Of a stretch of 64,000 bases of DNA, positions 44,396-56,230 are shown in pieces (positions within the stretch are counted from its first letter, which is position 1; every line of letters starts with the position of its first letter). The stretch covers positions 108,491 to 172,490 of the forward strand of contig VTPC01090613.1 of NCBI GenBank assembly GCA_011009095.1. The letters are read 5' to 3'. This stretch comes from Ignelater luminosus. Taxonomy: Eukaryota > Arthropoda > Insecta > Coleoptera > Elateridae. Made by a program: the position numbers and the translations under genes. The notes under the pieces were generated by a model, which saw nothing but the letters and a program-made list of their open reading frames with translations, made no database searches and was not told the origin of the DNA.

Positions 44396-44640
44396 CGTAT
44401 CTAGGTCAGTAGGCGAGATGTTAGCCAGGATCGATCAACAGGTTCGAATGATACACAAATAAATGAAATGGAGATTGTACTGCACTCTATGTAGATACTT
44501 ACTTTCACAGTGTGAACTTAAAATAATGAACCCGTATGAGAATGTCGACGCCACTGGATTCCGGGACAGCTGATTCCTGAAATGCTCAATAAGTATTATT
44601 GTAATATTGTATAAGTCAACGATGCTTCTTCATAAGAGAT
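44396..44640 (+). mobile_element. tRNA-derived SINE candidate with A and B boxes
   Basis: An A-box-like TAGGTCAGTAGG at 44402-44413 (11 of 12 consensus positions) is followed 27 bp later by a B box GGTTCGAATGA at 44441-44451, the spacing of a Pol III type 2 promoter. The flanking gtatc (44397-44401) and gatac (44449-44453) are complementary. A body of about 180 bp follows and fades into AT-rich sequence near 44620. It does not fold as a normal tRNA, so a SINE head is more likely than a gene. Confidence 0.42.
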
Positions 44641-46495
44641 TTAGAAAAGGGTCAAGTTTATTCACCATAACGGGAACTAATCCAATACAAAGAGAACCCA
44701 GTTGTTGGCACAGAATACACTGAACTCGTGGCACCGGTTCACACAAGATTTGATTTACAGTTACCACATAAATCTTTACAAGAATAGACGTCTTCCTCAA
44801 AATTTTAAGATATTATAAGATAAATAACGGCACGGTAGTTTTGAGAGTTCGTTGTGAGATTATTTGGCAATTTCCGCCTGCTGGCGATGATTTTCGAGGT
44901 ACGGTACGATAAAGACGCAGCCAGAATATCCTGGGGAAAAGTCTATTAATTGTTTAACGAAGACAGAATTCATTCGCAATGTTTTCACTCAGGTATAACT
45001 TCATCTTAGCAGAAAAGTAGTCCAATACTTGACTATTTCTCGGTAGTTCCTGAAATTACTTCTATGTTCCAAAATTTCACAAGAGAAGACACGAAAGACA
45101 CGTGCTTCTGCTTCAATAGCGGTAGATGAACTCTGTCGAGTGCTGAACCCCCCAAGAGATTGGAACTTACAGATAAATGGTTGATCAACATATCGGGTGA
45201 TCGGAAAATCAACAAAATAATGCAAGAAGGGTGTGATTTAGCAAGACGTTGCACTCGGCAATTGTAGCAAATATAAATCTTGTCTATGCTAGACAAAGTG
45301 ACAAATTTATAGTTTTAAGGGTAATAAAACCAAAAGATGAAGTCTGAAGAATATAAATTCAGAGGTAATTTCATTCTATACCAAGCCCTAGTACATCTCT
45401 AAATTAATATTAAGAAAACATTTTTATAAAAGAATTCTCGAGAAATTTAACATTCCCAAGCCATAAATTTAGACAATGTCAAGGGGCATTAAACAAGGGG
45501 CTTTTATGTTATAGAAAGACGTTAAACTTGATTTCTAAAAAGGAATAATATATTTACAAAAGAAAAGATTGAAAATAATAAAACGATATAGTACCGTTAT
45601 TTACAAGCATAAATAACTTATTAAGAAAAAGTTCGTTAATTACTGAATTTTCCTAACAAACTGTAGTTTTTAACAATCCTAAAACATCACAGAAATAGCT
45701 TAAAATGTTTTGATTTATGATTACTAACGTGAGAATGAGATTCCAATGCAGAAAAAGCGTCTTTGCCATTTTTCTTCAGTCAATCGGATTAAAGAGGTCT
45801 CTTCTATGACGTAAATATCAAGAAAGTACCATTTTGGTCAACCAAGTTTACAAAATTGCTGGTTGTTATAGCAACAAGTTTCTTTTAGAAAAGGTAATCT
45901 ACAAATTCAACTTATGTCAACAGTGTAAACAAATTTTAATTTTTATATTGGAAAATATTTAAATCTCAAACAATATTACTAGCGACAAATCTATCTACAA
46001 ACAAATAATGGAATAAAGCAGACATTATTAGAATTACGTACTGATTTTCTATTTATGTCAACAAACATTTATTCCTACTCTTCCAATAGCATTTGAAAGA
46101 AAAGTTGAAAAAATGCAAATGCTTTATTGGTTCTAATAATAAATGCAAATCAATGTTACGATTACATCAGAGATGGTAGATTTAGCAACCTGGTGTGTTT
46201 CTGAATCTGGCGCAGAAAGCATCGAATTAGAGATTCCTAAACGATTGACAAGATAGAGTGAAGAATTATAATTATATTAACTACTTTACAGAATAAATTA
46301 ATCTTTTATGAGCAGCATTTATGATTTTTATAATCAGGATTCTTAATGTTAACTAGTTTCCAGCTACTGGGGATTATATTTGCCAACCGATGACACTTAA
46401 ATCCAATTACTTTGACAAAAATAATTTAAAAACTTGCAGATACCCCAGTTTGGAGTCGTTCAGGTTTTCGAGTTTTCTTTTACGAGTGAAGTAGA
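44641..46495. other. Spacer, no gene recognised
   Basis: Two overlapping minus-strand frames at 45001-45296 (74 and 87 codons) are unrecognised and lie in different phases. The rest is AT-rich. Confidence 0.4.
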
Positions 46496-46499
46496 CAAC

Positions 46500-47060
46500 G
46501 GCATGTTGCATCAGATCATTTTTGTAATGCTATCGTGTTTCCCCCGTTAGGCGGATAATATTATCTGCATAGTAGATGGAGTTTTTCACGTTTGTCCGGA
46601 ATTATTGCATCTGGTTAATGAGCTTTTAAAAGCTTCCAGTTTCCAGTTCTTTTGGTCTGAATGGAAAACTTTCCAACTTAGTTAGTTTCGGAGCAAGGAG
46701 CTTTTGACATTCCATTAAGGAACTTCATGAACACAACTTGTATTGGACGACTTTTTTCTAAGCTGTTGTAATGACCGATTTTGTAACAGTTCAGTGACTA
46801 GATCAGCTTTGGCCATAGTAATGTAGTCCAAGTGATCAATCCTCCAGACTTTGACGATAGATTGCTTGGATTGCAGTTTAGGGAGTTCCTGTATCCATTT
46901 TGTGCTTGCACAGGTGACTCTTGGTCGAACCTAATGTATCTCTGATATGAGATGGTGAGTCTTACTTTACTTTACTTTTTCAACTATAAGGTTTCCTAAA
47001 CATAATTCCCATTAATAAAATGTGGATTTATTTTGGCCAGTATACAAGTTCTTTCTTTAC
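46500..47060. repeat. Unnamed dispersed repeat, copy 1
   Basis: Related to 55480-56230 with colinear landmarks: gcttccagtttc (46632 and 55624), 'aacttagt...ggagcaagga', 'aaagaacttcatnaaca'-like (near 46715 and 55705), cataattccc (47001 and 56167) and ggccagtata (47035 and 56203). Copy 1 lacks about 180 bp present in copy 2 between the last blocks. No protein is recognised. Confidence 0.6.
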
Positions 47061-49755
47061 TATTATTGGAACATAATAGCCGCAAGCGATGTACAATTTC
47101 TTGAAACACCGCAGGTTCCTAGATGAGAACTAAATCAGTGCTATCTAACTACAAAAGCTTACAGCATAGCCTTTTATTTGTTGTCAGTAGAGGGAGCGGT
47201 TAGTAATCTTCATAGTTATCTTTGCATTGGGTTTGGTTTCGATATTTGCTATTGCTTTTTTCTTTCTCGCTTGAACTGTTTTTAGATTTTTTTCTGTCAG
47301 TTACGCTGAAAACATTTATATCCCTGCCTTGTATATTGCTGTGGTATGTGGACCAAAAAGCAATATAAAAAATTGCTTTATCTCTGCACACCGTTTGTCT
47401 TATGAAAATAAAAAATTCTAAATTTCAAATTGTAATTTGCTGAACGCAAAATATTGTTTAATAATTTAACTATTTTGTTCATTATTAGAATTTTGAGACT
47501 CTTGAATTGAATCAGTGCACCAGTCAGTCGATCGGTTGACAGTCAATGATTTAACAGAATTAAACACAAACACTAAATTTGTAAACTAGATTTTAACAGA
47601 TTTTTGGAAAAGTAAAAATAAACTAAATTTATTTTCTAAGCGGTTTAAATTAAAAACCATGACTTCTTACTTACTTTCTAAATTAAAAACATAGCAATAT
47701 AAAAAACTATTAATTTGCACAAAAAAACGGAGATTTTAATATTTCTATATCACATGATAGTAATGATTATCACCTATGAAAACAATCGCTAAATTAACTA
47801 ATTGTTATTGATAAGTGTGATACAATATAATATATTTAACCTCTAAGATAGTTTGGTTTGCATATTAAATTCTATAAATGGCATTCTTTAAAAATAACCT
47901 TTTTATTTTATTATTAGTAACCAATTAAACAAAAGCTATTGTCCGTGAAGACAATGCCGAGTTTATTTTAAGCAATGTTTGTAATAGAATTCTTAAGTTT
48001 CTAATTATAATCATCAAGATTCATTCTATTGATAAGTAAGTTAAATAGCAAGAGTGCCATCAATATCTCTTCTTTGAAATACCTGCGAGCTTTTAGAGTA
48101 TCTTGTAAACTCTACGTGTATTGTAACAAACAAGAGGAAACTTTGAATTTTATAAAATTGATGGATTTTCAATCTACTAACTCTCGAAATTTTGCTTTCT
48201 ACCTTCATTTGAACAAAGAAAATAACGTAATCTCAATATTATGCAATTTGGATAGAAAATTTAAAACTTTTTGCCGTAAAACTTCTGAAGTAATAAACAT
48301 TCAGTCACGACATGCAATATCATAAGACAAATGAGTGTTTGGTTTGGTTCTAACTATTAAGCCATACTCCGCACCATCTAGCAGTAGTGGTGTTGTTACT
48401 GAAAAGCATGTCACATATTTTGAGAGATGTTGATAATGATTATTATTATTAGTAGCTGATATAAACTTAGCGTCTAGTCCAGTCATGGAAGGAAATATAG
48501 ATTTGGAATTGCATCATGGCAGAAACGCGATATTACCATGCAGATCCGGAATTCAGTTTCTCGCAGGCATCACCACCTCCTCGGTGAGCAACTCCTGTTA
48601 TGAGTACATTTTAATCCTCCGTCGACGCTCTGGAGTACTCAGATGATGTGGTTCCCTGCCGAGGAAGAAATACTGCATCTTCATTGCCAAAGAACTCGTT
48701 GGATTATGGTCAACACAGATGTTTGAGAAACTGGATTGGTGGTTGGTACAGAACGAAATAGAGGGATATTGACTGGATTATCCGGAGCATCGAGATTCGG
48801 AGACTTGCATTGCTGCTTGTTTCTGAGAACAAGGCCTGGGTTTTTAAAATATTACCTATACAGACGAGAAGGAACGTAATATACTAGTTCAAAGGGCATT
48901 CTACACAAATAAGAGTGTATTGCATATTCTGATGCAGTACTCCCGTTTGCAATAATCACTGGAATATTCCGAACGACTGACAACTATATCGTCCCTCTAT
49001 CAATGTGCCGTTCTAATTCAGAAATTTCTACATTTGCTTCGTCTTTTTAAAATGCATTTGCTCGCAAGTAATTTCTGAAGGATTTGGTTGCTTAGACTGT
49101 GAGAGTATCACAAAGGCCCTTTGGATTTTTTGTTTTAATCATTGTTTATAAATGCATTTTATCTCTATATTAACAACATTACTGTTAACCGGACAGAAAT
49201 TCGCTTTTTGTGTTTACAGTAATTTGGTAAATTCCTTGTTAAATACATTTTTACACCTCCTGTTGTCGTTGGATTTAGAACTTTAACCTAAGAAAGATGT
49301 CTTCGGGGGTCACATTATCGAAAAGGGTTAAAGCCTGAACGTCATCCTTAAGACACTTCTCTTAAGAAGATTGATGCTGTTGTCGCTGAAGGTGGTCAGC
49401 TTTCTCATAGCTACAATTAATATCTAAGCTGTTTATTCTTCACGTTTTAAGCGTGCTATAGAGTTTGTAGGACAAATTAATTAAGAGCACATGTATTACA
49501 TCATAATTCTGATTTGCAACAATAGACTATCCAAAGGTGCATACAAAAGATCAATTGTGAAATGAACAAAGTAGGAAACCTGATATAATAACAACCTAGT
49601 CTAATATAACCTATTCGTCACCTTATTCGTTTGTTGTGAGAATGGAGTTGCATTTTTATTCATTTTTTTGCGAATCTTCACAGAAAAGTAATTAGGGCCC
49701 AATTTTTTCTTAGCTAGAAGAACACTTGAAAGCCTAAGCTCGCGAAGTTCTTTGA
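47061..49755. other. Spacer, no gene recognised
   Basis: AT-rich. A plus-strand 98-codon frame at 48029-48325 is unrecognised. A GC-richer patch at 48500-48840 looks like a transposon fragment but shows no conserved motif. Confidence 0.4.
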
Positions 49756-49759
49756 CTGA

Positions 49760-50545
49760 CTGTTCATTTTATACTCAACACCAGGATAAAGTGTAACTGA
49801 TGAATTGCCATAACCGGTTCAGGTATGATTTTCTTTTTACTAACGGATTCTGCCTTACATGGGAAAATACAATCATCAATCTAGACAGCTATGCATCTAA
49901 CGGTGGTACTGTCACTATCTCCCCTTTTGTTACTGCAACCATATCACCACACTTAGCAGTGTTACTTACTTTGCGGTTTCTAATATCATACAATCCTTCT
50001 AGGCGATGCCTAGCGCTTTTAAACCAGTTTAAATAAGATGGACAAGAGTCTCCGTGACATGACATACCGCCCTCACATATTATCTCAGCTGGATCAACCT
50101 TGAAAGTTCTAGTACGCGACGACAAGGCGTTTATGCTTATTCAAATCGCATTCCTTTTCATAGACCAGAAAACGCGTACAACATCTCGACTCGGGGATGA
50201 ATTAATTCTTGATTGGACCAGTCCCGATGGGAGCGGACGTAGGCATTTGTGGACTTATGGAGAGCCCGATCTAGTGGGATCTTTTCAAATTTGGCACCTA
50301 TCACGTTTTTGTTCGTTCCAGATGCAATTGCAATCACGTATATTACACTACTTTTGTAGATGTGCAGCAAGAGCAGTATTACTACTGAAAAGATGTCCAG
50401 ATTTCTTTGAAGACAGAACGATACAGATGGCACGAGAGCCACGTCATCTGCAAACGCCAGAACATTTATTCTGGTCTCATGGTCTTAAAGCCCACTTACA
50501 CTTCAACGAAAGATTTGAGTTTGATACATTGAAGACAAATAAAAA
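49760..50545 (-). pseudogene. LINE reverse-transcriptase relic with FADD motif
   Basis: On the minus strand at about 50410-50480 the sequence reads INVLAFADDVALVPSVSF, fitting the catalytic Y/FADD block of LINE reverse transcriptases with its usual hydrophobic lead-in. Downstream, a second open piece (49889-50125, MSSRTRTFKVDPAEIICEGG...) continues past one stop to about 49760. It is coding-like but unrecognised, and may be the element's 3' part or a different repeat. Other RT blocks were not found. The longer plus-strand frame (50133-50555) is antisense to this relic. Confidence 0.5.
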
Positions 50546-50559
50546 AAAAATCTAGGAAT

Positions 50560-53500
50560 GATTTTTTTCCATTGATATACCTTTGAGTCAGGGTTGTCTA
50601 AAAAGTTAATTTGGTTCTAAGCTGCACACTATTGAATTTTTAAGTTTTAATACGTTACTTGTAGTCAATAACACTTGAAACAACTAGATGCATATCTTTG
50701 TCCGAAGTAGTCGACACATGTCATATTGACGTCGAAAACTGGTAATTATTCGTTTTGCAAATTCAAATAACATTAAAACCTTATTTCAGATCTTTACAAA
50801 CGATCTAACATTAAATAACACGCCGTGCTCTGCTAACAAATTATTCTAGTGGGAGTTGTGTGTTTCAAAACCATCGCTATAGATGGTAACAGCAATGTAA
50901 GCTACAACGAAACGATTAATTTATAAATAATCCAGAAATTCCAATTGTAAAACGCAAAGCGGAAATAATAACGTACTAATGAACCTTTTTTGCTGCCCAG
51001 TAATTAATTTGTAATCTACATGACTGTGAAAGCAAGGACTAAAAGTCTAAAACTGTTGTCAGTAGTTATGTGTGTGGTATATGTAGCCATGCTACTTTCG
51101 TTATGTTTTAGCTTCTTCATCTGTGTGTTCAAAACTTTTTTGTCGATTCTTATTTATCTTTTATTAAAAACTTCTATTGGATTTCTAAATAAATTATTTT
51201 TGAGTACTAAATTTTAAGTATCGGGAGAATTACTAAAAAAACAAAGACCTTACCGGTGAAATATACAACTTAAAAAATGTAGGTGGCTGGCTATGAGTCA
51301 ACTATATGTGTTTGTGTAACCTTAGTAAGGCAAGTTTTTAGATACCCCATCTTTTGGATGATAAATAAATGATGTAGATATTATCGCGTTTGAGGCAACG
51401 AAACGTTTCTCTCATGGGAACAATTAAACTTTTCATCTTTATTTTGAATCATAACAATAACAGCTATAGTGTATACAAAATTAAAATTCGTAATGCAACC
51501 TTCTGTAACTTCATTTCAATTTTCCATCTTTATTTATTACGAACCAGAAAATCGACTTGAGTGGAAATCGATTAATTTGTTTTTTTTATCATCATCCTCG
51601 TCATGTATGTATCCACATACACATTATTAATTTCACCCATAATGCGTATTGCCTTGAAACCGTATGCACAGAATATTAACTTCCTGTTTGCTCGTCAATA
51701 TTTGTAGTAGCATCATGAGTATCAAAAAATCGTCATGACATCTAAATTGAAAACACAAGTCGTGCATGCACTTTCCGTATATCGGCTAGGTAAATATTTC
51801 TGTAAAGTTTGTTGAGACAAGGATCAGAATTATTAAAATGTATCGATTTCTTACCCTCATACGAACACGTGGGGATGGATATATCACGGAAGATTAGTTT
51901 TCTTTTAACAGAAACCGAAACCTCTAGTAATCGTAGTAGAAGGAATGCGTCTCCCCATTAAAATACAAAACAACTAAACTCTCAAACTAAATTAAACTAA
52001 GGGGTTGTTTTAATTCCACCCCTTGTTATTTAAAATAGTTTCCAACTTTTCATTCCTTCACTGCTATCTTTGATTGCACTTTATATTTTTGTCGAGGGTA
52101 AACTTGAAGCAAAAAGCATCGAGGAAAGATAGCGCGATTGTTAAGATAGACATCGAAGAGGCACTCCTACTCCCACATGCTATTAGTATGTTGTTGCCTT
52201 GGCCAATGTAAATTGATCTTTATAACGTGACCCTATAAAGAACACGGGGAGGTGTGAATGATGTGTGTTTCCTTCAATTCAATAGCTGAATTTCTGATCC
52301 TCTTTTTGTGCACCGTTCATTCGAATTCCGATATTGAAAACTACCTGAAGACAAGGTCAAAAAGTAACCTTAGGTCTTCCTTTAATTTTATTAGCGTCTT
52401 CTTTTTAATTTATTGTGCTATTTTAATTTGTTTGCTGTGAATTTTATAGTTATGATGATTAATACGTTTCGTGCTGTTTTTTGTACGTTTTGTTTTTTAT
52501 CAAACTAGAGGTAAAATTTCGCTTTAGTCATAAAACGTTAGTTTCTATTATGATGTAACTGTTAATTCCTTTTGTTTATATTTTCTTTTAATTTTAGACA
52601 CAGCAGATGAATTCTGCAAAGTTAATATTTTTACAAAAAAATTATAATTTTTAATTTTACAGTTTTTAAAAATTATAATATTTATAAATTCCTATAATTA
52701 AATATTTAAAATAAAATTTATTGCCAACACAAAAGAATATTATAACTCCGGAATGCTTTGTTCGAACTAAATAGCTGAAGTAATTTAATCTTGCCAGGAC
52801 ATTTTCTAATTTGTACCCCATGCGTATGTTACTTCAATAATGGCTGGTGATTTATTATTACAGGAAGGCAACAGTGTGACAACTTTACCGCCATTTGCCA
52901 TTAACCTATGCCATGATTATCAGAGCAATCTTTCTGACTACCTTCACAGAAATATCTCGGACTTTCGTCTACTCTTAGCATCAGTTTTCGATAGTTTCTT
53001 CCGGCAAGTGTAAACATCAATGTGAAATCCTTACTTTAAAAAGTCGACTGCGTTCACGAGCAGCAACTAACGGCACTCTGTTGGTGAAACGTTTGTAAAC
53101 GCAAAGGCAGTACTTCTAAAAGAACTTTTCTTCCCTGACAGCAGCGTGTATTCAGGATTACTATTCTTGGATGCAACTATTGGGGAAAAACACGATTGTT
53201 GTTACCTTTATTGGAAATTAAAAGAACTACTGAACAGTGAAGGCTGTCTTCATAAATGTTGTAAATCTTGATATTTGGAGATTTATAACCAGTTTTGGCA
53301 ACTTGGCCGTAGTCGTTGATCATCCTCTTTTCCTCCATTTTAATACATTTTCGTCAATGGTTCTCAAATATAAATGTGATATCTTCACGTGAATTCTGAT
53401 GAATAACTTTCGCCGAGGGCACTGGTCCATTGGAGCATCAAAGTTACCAGTTACTCCCCTGCTGGTGTTCTCACTGGAAGACATCGTAGGAAAAGAAGCG

Positions 53501-53630
53501 TAACTGATAACACAACACTAAGTAACGTTCTGCAAATAAACCAAAAGAGTGCAGTATCATTGTACATACAAGCAGCTCAATACATTTATTCGTTTGCACC
53601 CATATAGGTTCAGCTTGTTCAAACGTAACA
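50560..53630. other. AT-rich spacer; two small hydrophobic ORFs
   Basis: The frame 51020-51217 (65 codons, very hydrophobic) and 52258-52440 (60 codons, beginning like a signal peptide: MMCVSFNSIAEFLILFLCTV) start with ATG. The second lies about 25 bp after a ctataaag box. Neither has other support. No repeats were recognised. Confidence 0.35.
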
Positions 53631-53633
53631 CAT

Positions 53634-53869
53634 AATACTTACTACCTATGCGACTAAAAAAAATGAAGACTTCTATCTCCTCTACCATGACCGTAGAGTA
53701 AGAGACCTACAACAAGAAGCCAGTATTTTGTTCGAAAGTCTAGAAGAAGGCTTTCCCAAGGAACACATCGACCTGCTCATAAAAACATGTACGGACAGAG
53801 CAAGAAATTTCTCCAAGGCAATGGGACCCCTACCAACAAGGTTTTCTGTCATTGCACTTTTGTCCTAAG
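53634..53869 (+). pseudogene. Unrecognised coding-like segment
   Basis: A frame of about 78 codons without an initial ATG reads TYATKKNEDFYLLYHD, then RVRDLQQEASILFESLEEGF, then PKEHIDLLIKTCTDRARNF, to a stop near 53869. The balanced, charged composition is unlike the Phe/Leu/Ile/Lys-rich chance frames around it, so it is probably a transposon fragment or an exon. No family was identified. Confidence 0.3.
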
Positions 53870-53872
53870 ATT

Positions 53873-55475
53873 CTTCGTTATAATTTGAGCTATTTTAACT
53901 CACTATTTGCATAAGAATCTACAAACAGGAAGTCTGTCTAAGATCTATCTTTTTTTTCCAAATTGTAAATTCCAACCAGCATTTCTATTTTCTGCCGAAT
54001 TATGCTGATTTCGTTTATCTCTCATTCTCTTTTTTACTCTTGTGTAATATCCTTTCTGCTTTTAAGCTTTTCTTTGTGAATAAGAATGATACTTAATCGG
54101 AGATACACTTATTCAAAATGTAACCGTTTAGTTTACCAATGCAAACAAGCAGATGTTGCATTCTTGATATAAAGACGCGTACAGAATGACAAACTTAACA
54201 GGATATCAAATGCCAAAACTTACCACAAAGTGTGCAATAGGTTCTCGACATGACTACCAACTTTGTTGTACTAAGTACCAGTAAACCTGGTTGCTTATTT
54301 CTTATCCTCTGCGTATTAGATCTAAATATTAGTTTGGCATTTGAAGTCACTCGCTAGTGTGTTACTTCAGTTTCTCGATCTAAATACTATTGCCTTAATC
54401 TGAGATCATATAAATTTTCAAATTTTTCTCTTAAGAATGTCTCAGATGACAACATGTTGCATTAGATCAAATATGATGCTGCCCAAACTTCCTTTTAGTA
54501 GGATAATGATAGCTCTTGGGTATATGTAAAGGTTACTTTTGTGTCTCTCTGCATGTAAGGCAGGCATCCTATTTCCAAGCTAGCTCTAGCCATAAATCAA
54601 ATATAGAAGTACTACAAGGAAGATCTTGCCAATCTCAGTTGCCTGCGACGGCTCAGAATTGTTGACGGCCAGTATAATTTGTGTAGCGTGACGCTCTTTA
54701 CGGATGGTAGGCGGTATCTACGGACGGTACTTATTTGTCAGATTTTAGAGTTAACTCTTTTCCTTCACTGATTGATGGGTCCAGGTGACTGCAGTGGAAA
54801 AACAGAGAAGTCTTAAAATGCGATCAAAATGCAAACAGCAGAAATAAAAGCCTTTGTGCAAGTTCAATTCAAGCTTATAATCAGTCCTAATATTGACGCC
54901 ACAGCAAAGCAATATCACATTGTGGTACGCTCACCAAGCCAGCCAAAACCGCACGAAGCGGTGTCCAAGTAGGCTTGAATACCAGTAGAAGGTAGGAAAA
55001 GCTGGCGGAACGGATATCTGAAGTCTACGGTAAGGTGTCGGTTGTTTGAGTATGTCTAGAAACGGTAATGGTCGGTTTTGGTAACGATACTGTACGGTCG
55101 GATATGTAGATGATGTCGGTCTTACTAAGTCGGATGGTTATTTAAAAACGAAATACAAACTATTTAATGAATTAAACGCAATTGAGATGGGATTGCTCGC
55201 TGGTTCAGAACGCGGCGTGTTACAAAAGGAATATGAAAGCGGAGGATACGGTAACTCATCAGGTGAGTTATGGTGCTTGCTATTTGAATCAGATACCCTT
55301 TAAGTAAATATTTACAGTTAAACGGATTAGATAATAAGCAATTAAAAGTAACTGTTTTTGATCAGTTTTCCACCCCGGTGTTTCTGAGTACAAAGATGTA
55401 AGTTTCTGTATCTACGCGAGTCTGGAAAAATGAAGTGTGAGCTCAATAGTTCTTTTCCATTAGTTTTATATGTGT
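53873..55475. other. Spacer with a GC-richer patch, no gene seen
   Basis: The patch at 54640-55130 is richer in cgg and acgg words (cggacggtac, aacggtaatggtcgg) and may be a repeat fragment. A short piece near 54455-54520 (atgttgcattagatca) resembles 46503-46570 (atgttgcatcagatca), so the repeat of copy 1 extends here. No coding signal. Confidence 0.4.
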
Positions 55476-55479
55476 GAAC

Positions 55480-56230
55480 TTCAGGCTTTTTGAGCGAGCT
55501 GATTTACTCATCTTTTTGGAGTTTCACACATAGTAGGATTTTCCCAAATTCCGTGCAATACTAGATCCATGTGGATCTTCCAACCATCCTCACGGAATTG
55601 TATCTAATTAGTGAATTTCTTACGCTTCCAGTTTCTGATATTTTTTATTCGGATGGAAAGTTTCTTAACTTAGTCTTGGAGCAAGGAAAGTTTGCCATTT
55701 TACTAAAGAACTTCATTAACATTACTTTCCATCTGTCTTTCTGTGTTAGTTGTTATAATGACATATTGTAAAAGTTCAGCTAAGAGGCCAATTTTGACCG
55801 CAGTACTTGGTTAATTCTCTAGACTTTGCGACGTACTTTGACTATTGAGCAATTTCTTGAGTTCTTTTTTTATCTGTTTTAGGTTGATTCTAATGTATTT
55901 ATGATATGACATAGAGGAATCACCAGCGATGTGCCAATTGTTGAGCACTACCCAGACAGTCACAATAACGATGCCAAGAGCTTCATTTCTGCTAACTGCA
56001 GTGAGATTGAGTTCACTATTCCAATTCGTAGCCTGAAGTAGTATCTGCTGTTGTTTCGAGTATTCTCTCTCTTTGTTGATGATAGCTTAGCTGTGTCATG
56101 TAAAAGTAAGAAAATCCTATCGTGTTGTTCCGTCTTGCTCTCTTACTACAAAGAAGGTTCTTTATACATAATTCCCATAACATAACCAGGCAGATATCTT
56201 CTGGCCAGTATAAGTTACTTGGTTAAGTAT
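55480..56230. repeat. Unnamed dispersed repeat, copy 2
   Basis: Longer counterpart of 46500-47060, sharing the colinear landmarks listed there. The 66-codon plus-strand frame at 55571-55771 is part of the repeat and is not conserved as a frame in copy 1. Confidence 0.6.

Noticed and set aside
50133..50555. 140-codon plus-strand open frame from an ATG
   Set aside because: It is antisense to the minus-strand RT relic carrying FADD and has no recognisable domain of its own.
51020..51217. Hydrophobic 65-codon frame as a small membrane protein
   Set aside because: Poly-T-rich DNA readily gives Leu/Phe/Ile-rich frames; no other support.
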